In this document: positions 43,739 to 54,300 of the stretch, in pieces | Layout: the number at the start of each line of letters is the position of its first letter | Position numbering within the stretch: the first letter of the stretch is position 1 | Assembly (NCBI GenBank): GCA_944321945.1 | Contig: CALUNE010000003.1 | Location: 210,612-274,611 of the forward strand | Direction: 5' to 3' | DNA length: 64,000 nucleotides | Source: an uncultured Alistipes sp. | GTDB taxonomy: Bacteria > Bacteroidota > Bacteroidia > Bacteroidales > Rikenellaceae | The notes under the pieces: generated by a model | Database searches by the model: none | The model's input: the letters and a program-made list of their open reading frames with translations, nothing else | What the model was told of the DNA's origin: nothing | Program-made: the position numbers and the translations under genes

Positions 43739-44460
43739 TTGGTTGCGTTTTTCAGTTCGCGGCGATAGAGCATCACGGTGTTCTCCAGTCCGTAGTAGAG
43801 GGCATCGCTGATCAGCGCATGGCCGATCGAGACCTCGTCGGTCCAGGGGATGCGCTCGATATAGTAGTGCAGGTTCTCGAGCGAAAGGTCATGTCCGGCG
43901 TTCAGTCCCAGCCCCTGGCGCCGGGCCTCCTCGGCCGCCGCCACATAGGGGGCGATGGCCGCGTCGGGACCCTGCGGATAGAGGCGGGCATAGGCCTCCG
44001 TATAGAGCTCCACCCGGTCGGCACCGCAGGCGCGGGCTCCGGCCACCATCTCCGGTCGCGGATCGACGAAGATCGACACGCGGATGCCCCGCTCGTGGAA
44101 ACGCCGCGTCACCTCGCTCAGAAACTCCCGGTTGGCAAGCGTATCCCATCCGGCATTCGACGTGATGGCATCCGCCGCATCGGGCACGAGCGTCACCTGC
44201 GTCGGAACGGTCTCCAGCACCAGATCGATGAACGACGGGATGGGGTTGCCCTCGATATTGAATTCGGTAGTCAGAACCCGTTTCAGGTTCCGCACGTCGT
44301 CGTAGCGGATATGGCGTCCGTCGGGACGCGGATGGACCGTGATGCCGTCGGCTCCGAAACGCTCGATGTTCCGCGCCGCAAGGATCACGTCCGGAAGATT
44401 GCCGCCCCGCGAGTTCCGGATCACGGCAATCTTGTTGATGTTCACACTCAACTTTGTCAT
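43735..44460 (-). CDS. pdxJ: Pyridoxine 5'-phosphate synthase
   Basis: PdxJ condenses 1-deoxyxylulose 5-phosphate with 3-amino-2-oxopropyl phosphate to pyridoxine 5'-phosphate in the DXP-dependent B6 pathway. The 241-residue length is normal. Signatures: LSVNINKIAVIRNSRGG, ADGITVHPRPDGRHI, FNIEGNP, QVTLVPDA, RVSIFVDP, RVELYTEAYA and GLGLNAGHDLSLENL. It heads a three-gene minus-strand operon with the SGNH hydrolase and the nucleotidyltransferase. No promoter box of good quality was found upstream. Confidence 0.96.
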   Translation of the reverse strand: MTKLSVNINKIAVIRNSRGGNLPDVILAARNIERFGADGITVHPRPDGRHIRYDDVRNLKRVLTTEFNIEGNPIPSFIDLVLETVPTQVTLVPDAADAITSNAGWDTLANREFLSEVTRRFHERGIRVSIFVDPRPEMVAGARACGADRVELYTEAYARLYPQGPDAAIAPYVAAAEEARRQGLGLNAGHDLSLENLHYYIERIPWTDEVSIGHALISDALYYGLENTVMLYRRELKNATK

Positions 44461-44586
44461 CTTGTTTCCTGTTTAAGAAACCCCTGCCGCACTCGTGCGA
44501 CAACTCGCCCCGAACCGAAACCGGACCGGGTCGGCAAAATCACACGCCGGAACGGCTTTTTGCTCCCGATTTTCACCGACTTTTCG

Positions 44587-44594
44587 TATATTTG
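44587..44594 (+). promoter_or_regulatory. Bacteroidota -7 box for nadK
   Basis: TATATTTG matches TAnnTTTG, 101 nt before the nadK ATG. A TTTG lies at 44559-44562 but the spacing of 24 nt is longer than consensus. Confidence 0.5.
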
Positions 44595-44695
44595 CATCGA
44601 CAGGCCGGAGAGCGGCCCGCCGACCGCATTGCCGAAGTCGGTCCGAGGGCTTTTTCCGGCGTGGTAAAGTTACGTATTTTTTCGAAACTCCGCCG

Positions 44696-45574
44696 ATGAA
44701 AATCATACTTTTTTCCCGCCCGCTGGTGGCCCACACCGCCGAGGAGATCTGCCAGCTCTTCGATGCCGTACACCTCTTCGGGTTCGATTTCGCGGTCAAC
44801 GAGGAGTTTGCGCCGCTGGTCGAGCAGGCCATCGGGAAGCCCCTCCCGCCCGAAAAAATCTACCGCCAGCATGTCGGCCGGCAGCCCGAAGGGACGGTCA
44901 TGGTCTGCTATGGCGGCGACGGGACCCTGCTCGAAGGCGTCCACCGGCTGTGCGGCGCCCCGATCCCCGTCATGGGCATCAACGCCGGACACCTCGGATT
45001 CCTCACCAGCGCCCCGAATGCCGGATTCGACCGGCTGTTCAAACGCATCGCCGAGGGCGATCTGCGCACCGAACCCCGCTCAATGCTCCACGTCGAGGGC
45101 GACTTCTCGCGTCAGCCCGACACGCAGCTGGCGCTGAACGAATTCACCGTCCAGCGCCACGGCGCCGGCATGATCTCCGTGGAGACCTACGTCGACGGGC
45201 AGATGGTCGCCACCTACCACGGCGACGGCGTCATCGTCTCGACCCCCACCGGCTCGACCGCCTATTCGCTCAGCGCCGGAGGCCCCGTCGTAGCCCCCAC
45301 GTGCCGTTGTCTGATCCTCTCGCCGCTGGCCCCCCACAACCTGACGATGCGTCCGGTGGTGATCCCCGACACGGCCGTCATCACCCTCCACGTCCACGCC
45401 CGACGCTCCGAAGCCTTCGTGACGCTCGACAACCGCAACTACCCCGTCTCGCACGGCGCAACCTTCACCCTCCGCCGCGCCGAACAGACGATTTTTCTCG
45501 CCGTGCCGCACAATATATCGTTTTACGACACGTTACGGGATAAGATGATGTGGGGAATCGACATCCGAAGTTAG
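44696..45574 (+). CDS. nadK: NAD kinase
   Basis: NadK phosphorylates NAD+ to NADP+. From ATG 44696 the protein has 292 residues. Signatures: VCYGGDGTLLEGVH (the GGDGT site), MGINAGHLGFLT, LNEFTVQR (NE motif), and VSTPTGSTAYSLSAGGPV. The ATG start was chosen because residues MKIILFSRP form the first strand; longer frames upstream cross the promoter box. It is 68 nt ahead of uppS on the same strand, but uppS has its own promoter box. Confidence 0.96.
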   Translation: MKIILFSRPLVAHTAEEICQLFDAVHLFGFDFAVNEEFAPLVEQAIGKPLPPEKIYRQHVGRQPEGTVMVCYGGDGTLLEGVHRLCGAPIPVMGINAGHLGFLTSAPNAGFDRLFKRIAEGDLRTEPRSMLHVEGDFSRQPDTQLALNEFTVQRHGAGMISVETYVDGQMVATYHGDGVIVSTPTGSTAYSLSAGGPVVAPTCRCLILSPLAPHNLTMRPVVIPDTAVITLHVHARRSEAFVTLDNRNYPVSHGATFTLRRAEQTIFLAVPHNISFYDTLRDKMMWGIDIRS

Positions 45575-45625
45575 GCCCGATGTATCATTTATCGGATTTT
45601 TCCAGCAGTTAACAGATTTTTTCCC

Positions 45626-45633
45626 TATATTTG
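45626..45633 (+). promoter_or_regulatory. Bacteroidota -7 box directly before uppS
   Basis: TATATTTG ends 9 nt before the uppS ATG at 45643. If used, transcription would start 3-6 nt before the ATG, giving an almost leaderless mRNA. It also rules out a TTG start at 45631. Confidence 0.6.
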
Positions 45634-45642
45634 TGCCCTACT

Positions 45643-46362
45643 ATGAGCGAGCAGAAACGCATACCGCAACACGTCGCCATCATCATGGACGGCAACGGCC
45701 GCTGGGCCGAAATGCGCGGAAAAGAGCGCAGCGAAGGTCATGCGGCCGGTGTCGAACCCGTCCGCGCCGCCCTGCGCGCCGCCGTGCGCAACGGTGTGAA
45801 GTTCCTCACGCTCTATGCCTTCTCCACCGAAAACTGGGGGCGCCCCGAAGCCGAAGTCGATGCCCTGATGGAGCTCTTCTGCCAGTGTGTGGTCAGCGAA
45901 GAACAGGAACTCGTCCGACAGGGCGTGCGCGTCTGCATGATCGGCGACCGCAGCCGCTTCTCCGAAAAGGTCCGCACGGCCCTCTCCAACATCGAACACC
46001 GCACCGCCGACGGCAAGGTTCTTACACTGATTCTGGCCCTCAACTACTCCTCACGCAGTGAAATCACCCGCGCCGTGCGCCGGATCGCCCGCCGCGTCGA
46101 GGCCGGCGAACTCACCCCCGAGCAGATCGACGAAGAGACCCTCTCCCGCTCGCTCGACACCGCCGCGTGGCCCGATCCCGACCTGATCGTCCGCACCAGC
46201 GGCGAACAGCGGCTGAGCAACTTCCTGCTCTGGCAGGCCTCCTATGCCGAACTCTGGTTCCCCGAGGTGCTGTGGCCCGATTTCACCGAGCAGGATTTCG
46301 ACCGCGCCGTCGAGGAGTATGCCCGGCGCGACCGCCGTTTCGGACTGGTCAAAGGCAAATGA
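45643..46362 (+). CDS. uppS: Undecaprenyl diphosphate synthase (cis-prenyltransferase)
   Basis: UppS elongates farnesyl-PP with eight isoprenyl units in cis to make the C55 carrier lipid for peptidoglycan and O-antigen. The 239-residue protein has all family motifs: HVAIIMDGNGRWAEMRG with the catalytic Asp, GHAAGVEPVR, LTLYAFSTENWGRP, and the C-terminal DLIVRTSGEQRLSNFLLWQASYAELWF. It lies 35 nt upstream of bamA; the uppS-bamA order is common in bacteria. Confidence 0.97.
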   Translation: MSEQKRIPQHVAIIMDGNGRWAEMRGKERSEGHAAGVEPVRAALRAAVRNGVKFLTLYAFSTENWGRPEAEVDALMELFCQCVVSEEQELVRQGVRVCMIGDRSRFSEKVRTALSNIEHRTADGKVLTLILALNYSSRSEITRAVRRIARRVEAGELTPEQIDEETLSRSLDTAAWPDPDLIVRTSGEQRLSNFLLWQASYAELWFPEVLWPDFTEQDFDRAVEEYARRDRRFGLVKGK

Positions 46363-46397
46363 TTTTGTTAAGTTAGTTAGTTGACAATAGACAACAG

Positions 46398-48956
46398 ATG
46401 AACCATTCAGGTAAGATATTCACGGCAGCAGCCCTCTTCACGACGCTTTGCTGCACGAATATATCCGCCCAGGCGAAGACCGCACTCGAGCCGAATCCGT
46501 CGGATTCCGCACAGCTCTCCAAACCCGCCTTCCCCGAAGATGCGCCGATGTTCAAAAGCAGCGGAGACCCCAAACTCTACTACATCCGCAAGATCAACGT
46601 CCACGGCGTGAAATACCTCAACCCGGACGTTCTCAAATCGTCGGCCGGCCTGATCGAAGGCGACTCGATCTACCTGCCCAGCAACTTCATCGCCAACGCC
46701 ATCACGCGCTTCTGGAGCCAGCGCTTCTTCTCCGACGTGAAGATCGGCGCCGAAATCGAGGGCGACAGCCTCGATCTGGAGGTCTTCCTCAAGGAGCGTC
46801 CGCGCGTCTACAACTGGGCCTTCGAAGGCATCACCAAGGGCAAACAGAAGGATCTGCTCGAAAAACTCAAACTCAAGCGCGGCAGCGAGCTCTCCGACTA
46901 CGTCATCGACAAGAACAAAAAGCTCATCCGCGACTACTGGGCCGAAAAGGGCTTCCGCAATACGGAGGTCGACGTACGCATCGACAACGATACGCTGCGC
47001 CCCGGTCAGGCCGTCAACGTCACCTTCCTGATCGACCGCAAGGAGAAGGTCAAGATCGGCCGCATCAACTTCCTGGGCAATACGCAGTTCACCGACAAAC
47101 GCCTGCGCCGGACCTTCAAGAAGACCCACCAGAAATCGATCAACATCTTCCAGGGCACCAAACTCAACGAATCGGACTACGCAACCGACAAGGAGCTGCT
47201 CATCGACTTCTACAACTCGAAGGGCTTCCGCAATGCCAACATCGTTCGCGACTCGATCTACCCGATCAACGAAAAACGAATCGGTATCGACCTCGAAGTC
47301 GCGGAAGGCAACAAATACTACATCCGCAACGTCTCGTGGGTCGGCAACTCGGTCTACGAAACCGATGCCCTGCAACGCATGTTCGGCGTCAAGAAGGGCG
47401 ACACGTACGACAAGAAAACCATGCAGAAACGCCTCGGTATCGGCAAGGAGACCGACCCCGAAGCCATGTCCGTGTCGTCGCTCTACCAGAACGAGGGCTA
47501 CCTCATGTCGCAGATCGAACCCGCCGAAACGATCATCGGCGCCGACTCGATCGACATCGAGGTCAAAGTCTTCGAGGGCAAGCAGTTCACGATCAACAAC
47601 GTCGGTATCTCGGGCAACCAGCGCATCGATGACGAGGTGATCCGCCGCGAACTGTATACCCGCCCGGGCGAACTGTACAACCGCTCGCTGCTGATGCAGA
47701 CCATCCGCACGCTGGGCTCGATGGGCCACTTCAACCCCGAGGCCATCATGCCCGACATCAAACCCGTCTCGAACGAACTGGTCGACATCAACTGGCCCCT
47801 CGAAGAGCAGGCCTCCGACCAGTTCAACATCGCCGGCGGCTGGGGTTCGGGTACCTTCGTGGGGTCGGTCGGCATCACGCTCAACAACCTCTCGGTGAAG
47901 AACTTCTTCAAGAAGGGCGCCTGGCGGCCCTACCCCATGGGACAAAACCAGCGTCTGTCGCTCTCGGCCCAGACCAACGGTACCTACTACAAGGCCTTCG
48001 CCCTGAGTTTCACCGACCCGTGGCTCGGCGGCAAAAAGCCCAACTCGTTCACCTTCTCGGCCCACATCTCCGAACAGAACAACGCCTACTACGTCTGGCA
48101 GACCGCCACGCAGTACTTCCGTACGTATGGTGCGGCAGCCGGTCTGGGCAAGCGTCTGAACTGGCCCGACCCCTACTTCACCTTCTACGCCGAGGCCAGC
48201 TACGAACGGTACAACCTCAAAAACTGGACCGGATTCGTCGTCAAAAACGGAAACTCGAACCTTCTGTCGCTGAAACTCGTCCTCAGCCGCAACTCCGTCG
48301 ACCAGCCGATCTATCCGCGCCGCGGTTCGGAATTCACCGCCTCGGTTCAGGCCACGCTCCCCTACTCGCTCTGGGACGGCAAGGACTACTCCGACCAGTC
48401 GATGAGCGATCAGGACCGCTACCGCTGGATCGAATTCCACAAGTGGCAGTTCAAGGCCCAGTGGTTCCAGGGATTCCTCAACAATTCGAACCTGGTGCTG
48501 ATGCTGAAGGCCGAGATGGGCTACCTGGGCAGCTACAACAAGGACAAGGTCTCGCCTTTCCAGCGTTACGAGGTCGGCGGCGACGGCATGTCGGGCTACA
48601 ACATCTACGGTATCGACATCATCGCCATGCGCGGTTACGAGGACGGTGCCCTCGACCCCTCGAACTACTACTCGCGCGGCTACAACAAGTATACCGCCGA
48701 GCTGCGATACCCCGTCATCCTCAAACCCTCGTCGCAGATCTATGTGCTGGGATTCCTCGAGGGCGGTAACGCATTCGACTCGTGGAAGGAGTTCTCGCCC
48801 TTCAAGATCAAACGTGCGGCCGGTTTCGGCGTGCGGCTCTATCTGCCCGTGGTCGGCATGCTCGGCATCGACTGGGGCTACGGATTCGATCCCCCCGCCA
48901 ACTCCACCACCAAGAGCGGCAGTCAGTTCCACTTTGTGCTCGGTCAACAGTTCTAA
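46398..48956 (+). CDS. bamA: Outer-membrane protein assembly factor BamA
   Basis: BamA inserts beta-barrel proteins into the outer membrane. The 852-residue protein has a signal peptide (IFTAAALFTTLCCTNISAQA), five POTRA domains over about residues 55-430 (repeated elements such as IDRKEKVKIGRINFLGNTQFTDKRL and VFEGKQFTINNVGISGNQRIDDEVI), and a 16-strand barrel ending in FHFVLGQQF with the terminal Phe. The gap after uppS is 35 nt and contains a short GTTAGTTAGTTG repeat. It is followed by two skp-like chaperone genes, the usual order. Confidence 0.97.
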   Translation: MNHSGKIFTAAALFTTLCCTNISAQAKTALEPNPSDSAQLSKPAFPEDAPMFKSSGDPKLYYIRKINVHGVKYLNPDVLKSSAGLIEGDSIYLPSNFIANAITRFWSQRFFSDVKIGAEIEGDSLDLEVFLKERPRVYNWAFEGITKGKQKDLLEKLKLKRGSELSDYVIDKNKKLIRDYWAEKGFRNTEVDVRIDNDTLRPGQAVNVTFLIDRKEKVKIGRINFLGNTQFTDKRLRRTFKKTHQKSINIFQGTKLNESDYATDKELLIDFYNSKGFRNANIVRDSIYPINEKRIGIDLEVAEGNKYYIRNVSWVGNSVYETDALQRMFGVKKGDTYDKKTMQKRLGIGKETDPEAMSVSSLYQNEGYLMSQIEPAETIIGADSIDIEVKVFEGKQFTINNVGISGNQRIDDEVIRRELYTRPGELYNRSLLMQTIRTLGSMGHFNPEAIMPDIKPVSNELVDINWPLEEQASDQFNIAGGWGSGTFVGSVGITLNNLSVKNFFKKGAWRPYPMGQNQRLSLSAQTNGTYYKAFALSFTDPWLGGKKPNSFTFSAHISEQNNAYYVWQTATQYFRTYGAAAGLGKRLNWPDPYFTFYAEASYERYNLKNWTGFVVKNGNSNLLSLKLVLSRNSVDQPIYPRRGSEFTASVQATLPYSLWDGKDYSDQSMSDQDRYRWIEFHKWQFKAQWFQGFLNNSNLVLMLKAEMGYLGSYNKDKVSPFQRYEVGGDGMSGYNIYGIDIIAMRGYEDGALDPSNYYSRGYNKYTAELRYPVILKPSSQIYVLGFLEGGNAFDSWKEFSPFKIKRAAGFGVRLYLPVVGMLGIDWGYGFDPPANSTTKSGSQFHFVLGQQF

Positions 48957-49046
48957 TCGGCCGCCCGTGGCAATAAATTTGAAAGAAAAGAGTTATATTT
49001 ATGACAGCATCTCCCCCCGCGGAGAAGTGATAACTTAAAATTTCAG

Positions 49047-49559
49047 ATGATGAAACGACTGATTCTTGTGGCAGCAGCCATCCTTACGGCCGGCGTCCTC
49101 TCGGCCCAGAATTACATAATCGTCAACAGCGAGAAGATCTTCAAGTCGATCGACGCCTACAACCAGGCCATCGAAAAGCTGGATTCACTGGCCAAACAAT
49201 ACCAGAGCCAGGTGGATGCCCGCTTCAACGAGGTCGAAACCCTCTACAACAACTACCAGTATCAGAAGGCTTCGCTCTCGTCGACCACGCGCCAGGCCCG
49301 CGAAAACGAAATCCTGGCCAAGGAAAAAGAGGCCCAGCAATACCAGGAAAGCCTCTTCGGCAAGGAGGGTACGCTGATGAAACAACGCATCGAGATGATC
49401 AGCCCGATCCAGAAGGAGGTCTTCGCCCAGATCGAGGCCTACGCCAAACAGACAGGCGCCGATCTGGTCCTCGATTCGTCGAACAACCCCACGCTGCTCT
49501 ACAACAACCCCTCGGTGGAGCGCACGCAGCAGGTGATCGATCTGCTGAAGCAGAATTAA
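49047..49559 (+). CDS. Skp/OmpH-family periplasmic chaperone (first copy)
   Basis: A 170-residue exported protein with signal peptide (RLILVAAAILTAGVLSAQ). A hand reading shows the OmpH/Skp plan: an N-terminal strand YIIVNSEKIFKSI, a long charged alpha-helical hairpin (about residues 35-120, rich in Gln, Glu, Lys) and a C-terminal strand GADLVLDSSNNPTLLYNNP. Skp chaperones carry unfolded barrel proteins across the periplasm to BamA. It is 90 nt after bamA and 30 nt before a second copy. The ATG pair at 49047/49050 leaves a one-residue uncertainty. Confidence 0.93.
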   Translation: MMKRLILVAAAILTAGVLSAQNYIIVNSEKIFKSIDAYNQAIEKLDSLAKQYQSQVDARFNEVETLYNNYQYQKASLSSTTRQARENEILAKEKEAQQYQESLFGKEGTLMKQRIEMISPIQKEVFAQIEAYAKQTGADLVLDSSNNPTLLYNNPSVERTQQVIDLLKQN

Positions 49560-49589
49560 CCGACATCAAAACATTAACGCATAAATCGT

Positions 49590-50144
49590 ATGAAAAAAGC
49601 TATCAAATTAACCCTTGCAGTTGCACTGTTGATGGGATCCACCTCGCTCTTCGCACAGAAGTTCGGCCGCATCAACACCCAGGAGATCATCATGGCAATG
49701 CCCGAAACCAAGACCATGCAGGAGAACATGGAGACCTATGCCAAGGAGCTTCAGGACAACATCGAAACGATGCAGGTTGAATTCAACACCAAATACCAGG
49801 AATACCAGAAAAACCTCAACACGCTCTCCGACATGGCCAAGGAGATGAAGGAGAAGGAGCTGCAGGATCTGCAGAACCGTATCCAGGAGTTCCAGGGCCG
49901 CGCCCAGCAGGAGTATCAGAAGAAACAGAACGAACTCCTCTCGCCGATCATCGACAAGGCCAAGAACGCCATCGACAAGATCGCAGCCGCCGGAAGCTAT
50001 CTGGCCGTCTTCGACACCTCGACCGGCTCGCTGGCCTACTTCGACGAGACGACGCTGACCGATCTGGCTCCCGCCGTGAAGAAGGAGCTCGGCATTACCG
50101 ACGCTCCCGCCGCCGCTGCAACCACGACGCCGGCCGCCAACTGA
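49590..50144 (+). CDS. Skp/OmpH-family periplasmic chaperone (second copy)
   Basis: A 184-residue exported protein with signal peptide ending LFAQ. The fold is as in the first copy: FGRINTQEIIMAMPETK strand, a helical hairpin (about residues 40-125, with EMKEKELQDLQNRIQEFQ), then YLAVFDTSTGSLAYFDET. It ends in a short Ala/Thr/Pro-rich tail (AAAATTTPAAN) that the first copy lacks. The copies differ in sequence, so the duplication is old. A terminator follows. Confidence 0.94.
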   Translation: MKKAIKLTLAVALLMGSTSLFAQKFGRINTQEIIMAMPETKTMQENMETYAKELQDNIETMQVEFNTKYQEYQKNLNTLSDMAKEMKEKELQDLQNRIQEFQGRAQQEYQKKQNELLSPIIDKAKNAIDKIAAAGSYLAVFDTSTGSLAYFDETTLTDLAPAVKKELGITDAPAAAATTTPAAN

Positions 50145-50172
50145 TCGTCCTCCGACTTTCCGGACACACCAC

Positions 50173-50205
50173 AACGCCGATCCTCAACGGATCGGCGTTC
50201 TTTTT
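50173..50205 (+). terminator. Intrinsic terminator after the bamA-skp operon
   Basis: Perfect 11-bp stem AACGCCGATCC / GGATCGGCGTT, 5-nt loop, then CTTTTT, 28 nt after the second skp-like gene. Confidence 0.92.
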
Positions 50206-50296
50206 GCCGCAGTTTGTCTTCAAAATGAGCCACGGAGTGTTCAATACGTCGTCTGTGCAGACGATTTCCTCTGTTTTATCGTTATAAGAACATACG

Positions 50297-51232
50297 ATGA
50301 AACCAAACAACAGCGAAATCATGAACAAAGAGACCTTGGAAGCCCCGATAAACCACTTCACTCTCCAGGAGCTGATCTCCATGACCGGAGGCGAAAACCG
50401 TCCCGGAATTCTGGGTGAATGCATTGCCGCCAGTACGGAATCCCAGATGGAAGCATTCCGTTTCCCGTGCCGTATCAACGCCTTCATCATCGGAGTGGGC
50501 ACCGAAGGCGAATCCTCGGGACTGGTCAATCTCAAGGAATTCACGATCCGCAAGGACACGATGTTCATCTTTGCCCCGAACAGCATCCTGCAGGCGCAGT
50601 CGCTCGAAGGGATGAAGGCTCACATCCTGGCCGTCTCGACCGACTTCATGAAGCGGATCAACATCGACACGAAACATCTGCTGCCGTTGCTGCTTCAGTT
50701 TACGTCCTATCCGTGTCTGGAGATCTCACACAAGGAGTGCCAGGCGCTGCGCAATTTCATCTCGCTCGTCGAACAGGAGACAAAAGGCGACGTGAGCGAA
50801 TTTTCGGCCGAAATTATCGGAGGACTGATCGCCGGAACGATCTACAAGGTCGGCGATATCCTGCAGCATTATCTGGCCGAGCATCCCGAACTGGAGGACG
50901 CCTCCCACAACCGCGCCAAGGAGTATTTCACCCAGTTCACCCAACTGTTGAGCGAACACTACAAGCAGGAACGAAGCGTCGGATTCTACGCCCGGCAGCT
51001 GTGCATCACGCCCAAATACCTCACCACGCTCATCAAGCGAATCAGCGGAAGATCGGTCTCGGAATGGATCGACAACTACGTGATCCTCGAGGCCAAAACC
51101 CTGCTCAAGTATTCGAACATGAGCATCCAGGAGATCGCCTATTATCTCCACTTCCCGAACCAGTCGTTCTTCGGAAGCTATTTCAAGCGCAACACCGGCA
51201 TGTCGCCTTCGCAATACAAGGCCAAACAATAG
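50297..51232 (+). CDS. AraC-family transcriptional regulator
   Basis: A 311-residue regulator. The N-terminal part (about residues 50-180) is a cupin-like sensing domain (FRFPCRINAFIIGVGTEGES, IRKDTMFIFAPN). The C-terminal 100 residues hold the double helix-turn-helix of AraC: SVGFYARQLCITPKYLTTLIKR as the first and MSIQEIAYYLHFPNQSFFGSYFKRNTGMSPSQYK as the second, the latter with the family signature. The start may be the ATG at 50297 or the one at 50321. The inducer and targets are unknown. It is monocistronic, with a terminator after it. Confidence 0.93.
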   Translation: MKPNNSEIMNKETLEAPINHFTLQELISMTGGENRPGILGECIAASTESQMEAFRFPCRINAFIIGVGTEGESSGLVNLKEFTIRKDTMFIFAPNSILQAQSLEGMKAHILAVSTDFMKRINIDTKHLLPLLLQFTSYPCLEISHKECQALRNFISLVEQETKGDVSEFSAEIIGGLIAGTIYKVGDILQHYLAEHPELEDASHNRAKEYFTQFTQLLSEHYKQERSVGFYARQLCITPKYLTTLIKRISGRSVSEWIDNYVILEAKTLLKYSNMSIQEIAYYLHFPNQSFFGSYFKRNTGMSPSQYKAKQ

Positions 51233-51285
51233 ACGGAAGAGCCCCAAAGGCCCGAAAGCCCCATGTTTGAGGCCGTTTTTTACAG

Positions 51286-51314
51286 GCGGACGATTGTTTA
51301 ATCGCCCGCTTTTT
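51286..51314 (+). terminator. Intrinsic terminator after the AraC gene
   Basis: GCGGACGATT (51286-51295) pairs with AATCGCCCGC (51300-51309) with one mismatch and a 4-nt loop, followed by TTTTT. It overlaps the TTG at 51313 that could otherwise be taken as a tamB start. Confidence 0.78.
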
Positions 51315-51351
51315 GTACCTTGCAGTGAAATTTCCGCTGCGTTGTCCGACC

Positions 51352-54300
51352 GTGAGAAAAATCCTCGCATATACGTTCCGAATTCTTGCCGCGGCAGGAG
51401 TGTTCGTGTGCCTCTGCATCGGGCTGCTCTACGTGCCGGGCGTGCAGGATTTCGCGTGCCGAAAAGCCGTGGGACCAATCTCACGAGCCCTCGGCATGGA
51501 GCTGTCGGTGGGGAAACTGCGGCTGGGATTTCCACTGCGGCTTGCAATCGAGGAGATCCGTCTGACGGAGGGCGCCGACACGCTCGTCGACTGCGGAGAG
51601 GTGCGGCTGGAGGTCGATCCGTGGCCGCTGATCCGTCGCGAGGCGATGATCCGCGAATTCGGGCTCGAACAGCTGAAAGTCCACTACCGGGACACCGTCA
51701 CGGGATTCGAAATGCGCGTAAAGGCCGCCGAACTGGGGATTGCTCCGGTACGCGCCCGGCTGCGGCAGGAGGAGCTCCTCGTCGGACGGATCCGGCTCGA
51801 CGGGGCATCCGTCCGGCTCCGCAGCGGAATGGCGCCGAGTGCCGAAGAGCCCGACACGTCGGCTCGGACCGGATGGCGAATCTCGGTCGAGGAGCTGGCC
51901 TTGCACGATACGCAATTCGGAATGACGAGCGCGGCGGACAACTCGGAACTGGCGGTCAATCTGGACGAAGGATTGGTCGGAGAGTGCCGCATCGCCCTCG
52001 ACAGCCAGCAGGTGAACGTCGCGAGCCTCATCCTCACGCGGGGAAACTACCTCTATCTGACCGCTTCGAAACCGTCCGGCAGCACGGCGAACGAATCGCA
52101 GTCGGCAACTGGGGCGCCCGACAGCCTCCACTCCGGGACGAAGGCCGCGGACAAGGCGGTGGCCGGAGAAACGGAGAACGACGAGGCTTCGGCGGCCGAC
52201 ACATCGCTCCCGTGGACCGTGCGGGTCGGCAGGCTGGCGATGAACGACAACCGCCTCACCTACGGCGAGGCGGGGCATCACCCCGCGGCAGGGTTCGATC
52301 CGCTCGGCATCCGGCTTACGGAGTTGCAACTGGCGGTCGATTCGCTCTACAACCGCGGCGGCGACGTGGCGCTGCAACTGCGGCAACTGGCATTCGCCGA
52401 GCGGTGCGGAGTACGGGTCGAACAGTCCCGGGGCCGCTTCAGCATGGATGCCGCAGGGATCAGCCTCACCGGTTTCGAACTCGCGACGGCCGATTCGCGG
52501 ATCTCGGCCCGGGTGACGGCCGGGAGCGGAATCCTGCAATTGGAACCGACCACGCCGCTGACGGCCGACATGCAGGCCGACGTGGCCGTAAACGACGCAC
52601 GGAAACTCTTTCCGACACTTCCCGCGGCATTGCTCAACCGGCGGATCGGCGTGGATCTCACGGCCGACGGCACACTCGAGGATCTCAACCCGATCGGGCT
52701 CAGGATCTCTTCGCCCGGGCATCTTCAACTGGATGTCAACGGCCGGGCCCGCCAGCTGCTCGACCCCGAACGACTGACGGCGTCGGCCCGCTTCCGGGGC
52801 GACCTGCGCCGGGGAGCCTTTCTCGTGCAGCTGCTCCCGGATACGGCCCTACGCCGGCGGGTGACGCTGCCCCGACGGATCAGTCTGGAGGGGTCGGCAT
52901 CGGCCGCAGCGGGCAATTACGCACTGCGCTCGGAGCTGACCGCCGGCGCAAGTCGTGCCGAAGCGGGCCGCATCACCGTCGACGGGCGTTTCGAGACGAA
53001 GCCGCAACGCTACGATGCCGCCATCCGCTGCGACAGCTTCCCGCTCGGAAGCTTTCTGCCGAAGGATTCGCTCGGAAGGCTCGATCTGCAACTCCTGGCC
53101 CACGGCCGGGGATTCGATCCGTACGATGCCGCCACGCAGGGCAGCGTCCGGCTCGAGGTCGACCGGGCCGAGTATGCCGGGCACGATTTCGGAGGTCTGG
53201 GGCTGGAGGCCGATCTGGCGGATCAGCAGCTGACGGGACGCATCGAGGACCGCGATTCGGCACTCCGTCTCGCGCTCGGGATCGAGGGGCGGCTGACCCC
53301 CGAACGCCAGCAGGCCCGCCTCGCGGGACGGGTCGGATGGTTCGATCTCACGGCGTTGGGGTTGGTCCGGGAGCCCATCGGCGGGCTCTTCGACCTCGAG
53401 GCCGAAGCATCGGCCACCCGCGAAAAGAGCTACGCGGCCCGCATCGCGCTGGACAGCATCCGCATCCGGAACAGCACCGGCACGGACTGGATCCGTCCGA
53501 CGAGCCTCTCGTTCGAGACAGACACCGCGGCCACGAAGGCCGAACTGCAGTCGGGCGATCTGCGGCTGGTCTTCTTCTCGCCCGCGGCGCTCGACACGCT
53601 CCGCACGGCTCTGCCCCGCACGATCGAGGAGCTGAACCGCCAGATCCGGGCGCAGCGTCTCGACATGGATTCGCTCAAACCGCGCCTGCCCGACTTCGGG
53701 CTGCAACTCACCGCCGGGCCCAACAACATCCTCAACAACTACCTGCGCACGCAACGCGCGGCCTTCCGCCGGCTGGAGATGCGCGGCGCCAACTGCGATA
53801 CGCTGCCGCTGGCGATCGGCATGCAGATCGAAGGGCTCACGACGGGAGGCATCCATATCGACACCGTGGGCGTTTCGCTCCGCCAGCAGGGGGCCCGCAT
53901 GCACTATGCCCTGCGGATGGCCAACGCCCCGGGAAACCTCGACCATGTCGCTGCCGCCGGTCTTTACGGCGATGCCGGCGGCAACACCGCCTCGATAAAT
54001 CTCTACCAGCGTGACCGAAGCGGGCGCGAGGGGCTCCGCTCACGGATCGACGCGATGTGGAACGATTCGCTCGTGCGGTTGAGCCTCGGGCCCGATCCGC
54101 AGTTCGGATTCGAACCCTGGACGGTCAACCCCGGCAACTACCTCGTCTACCGGTTCGACCGCCGGCTGGCCGCCGACCTCGACCTGACGCGTGGCGAACA
54201 GCGTTTTGCCATCCACACGCTGCCGGAGGAGAGCCCGTTGGAGGGAATCCGCCTCGGGATGGACGGGCTGGGAATCGGTTCGATGCTCGAGCTGTTGCCA

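Noticed and set aside
46407-48947. An 846-codon minus-strand frame over bamA
   Set aside because: It is the antisense shadow of bamA and has no recognisable domain.
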